Shown one piece after another: positions 14,736 through 14,877 of a stretch of DNA of 14,877 nt; the stretch's first letter is position 1, and every line of letters starts with the position of its first letter. The notes beneath the pieces were generated by a model. That model was not told where the DNA came from. It worked only from the letters and a program-made list of their open reading frames with translations, and searched no databases. The DNA comes from Anaerolineaceae bacterium (GTDB lineage Bacteria; Chloroflexota; Anaerolineae; Anaerolineales; Anaerolineaceae). The translations under genes and the position numbers were made by a program. The stretch spans positions 1 to 14,877 of the forward strand of contig WOZB01000243.1 of NCBI GenBank assembly GCA_011620445.1. The letters run 5' to 3'.

Positions 14736-14877
14736 ATGGATAGTACACCTTACCTTCTCCAAATGAAGGGAATCAGGAAGGAATTTCCTGGTGTAAAAGC
14801 ATTAACAGATGTTGACTTGAATGTTCAAGCTGGCTCGGTTGTGGCATTAGTCGGTGAGAATGGAGCTGGCAAGTCGA
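14736..14877 (+). CDS. MglA-like sugar ABC transporter ATPase (5' part, cut by window end)
   Basis: Only the first 47 codons are present. They read like the start of MglA/RbsA/XylG-type double ATPases (normally about 500 residues): [20 protein letters not shown] followed by a turn and the Walker A motif GENGAGKS at the edge. A weak GAAAGA lies upstream of the ATG. With the MglB-like protein it should form an importer; a permease gene is expected beyond the window. Confidence 0.9.
   Translation, partial: MDSTPYLLQMKGIRKEFPGVKALTDVDLNVQAGSVVALVGENGAGKS

Noticed and set aside
1..14877. tRNA, rRNA, CRISPR, riboswitch (purine type) and prophage signals
   Set aside because: By eye I found no cloverleaf, no regularly spaced repeats, no recognisable purine-riboswitch core upstream of the importer and no phage genes.

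Overview
The window looks like a chromosomal segment of an anaerobic Chloroflexota bacterium, most likely of the Anaerolineae type. This is inferred from gene content, mid-range GC, the Ala/Pro/Thr-rich linkers after the lipoprotein cysteines and the style of the intergenic repeat remnants; no rRNA or other marker gene is present to prove it. I see no tRNA, rRNA, CRISPR array, prophage or intact insertion sequence.

Left part (1-4188, + strand): a decayed C-terminal stub of an MFS transporter, a small NADPH-dependent FMN reductase flanked by two hairpin terminators, then a long fused [2Fe-2S]/molybdopterin hydroxylase of the xanthine dehydrogenase family (XdhD / selenium-dependent XDH-like architecture, no FAD domain). 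Residues aligned with the purine-contacting Glu and Arg of xanthine dehydrogenase are present.

Middle (4502-9535, - strand, converging on the hydroxylase): a complete BMP/Nup-type ABC importer operon, in transcription order lipoprotein binding protein, double ATPase, permease, permease. The last three genes overlap by 1-4 bases, and a strong hairpin separates the binding-protein gene from the ATPase gene. This family imports nucleosides or purines, so together with the hydroxylase it suggests a purine uptake and oxidation module. Upstream on the same strand lies a divergent peptide-deformylase-like gene.

Right part (10408-14877, + strand): a LacI-family regulator followed by an inducible catabolic operon: a 3-hydroxyacyl-CoA-dehydrogenase-family (lambda-crystallin/gulonate dehydrogenase-like) enzyme, a zinc MDR dehydrogenase, an MglB-like sugar-binding lipoprotein and the start of an MglA-like ATPase cut by the window end. 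A consensus -35, a 17-bp spacer and a -10 lead into a 22-bp near-perfect palindrome with a central CG, placed over the predicted transcription start. That is the signature of a LacI-family operator. The binding protein keeps the MglB calcium loop but differs at many sugar-contact residues, and the two dehydrogenases are not a known galactose pathway. This operon is therefore the best candidate here for an undescribed sugar, sugar-acid or polyol catabolic route.

Both binding-protein genes, although in unrelated operons on opposite strands, are followed by a 14-15-bp perfect hairpin placed 12-16 bases after the stop and 17-19 bases before the ATPase start. This looks like a shared device for making more binding protein than transporter.
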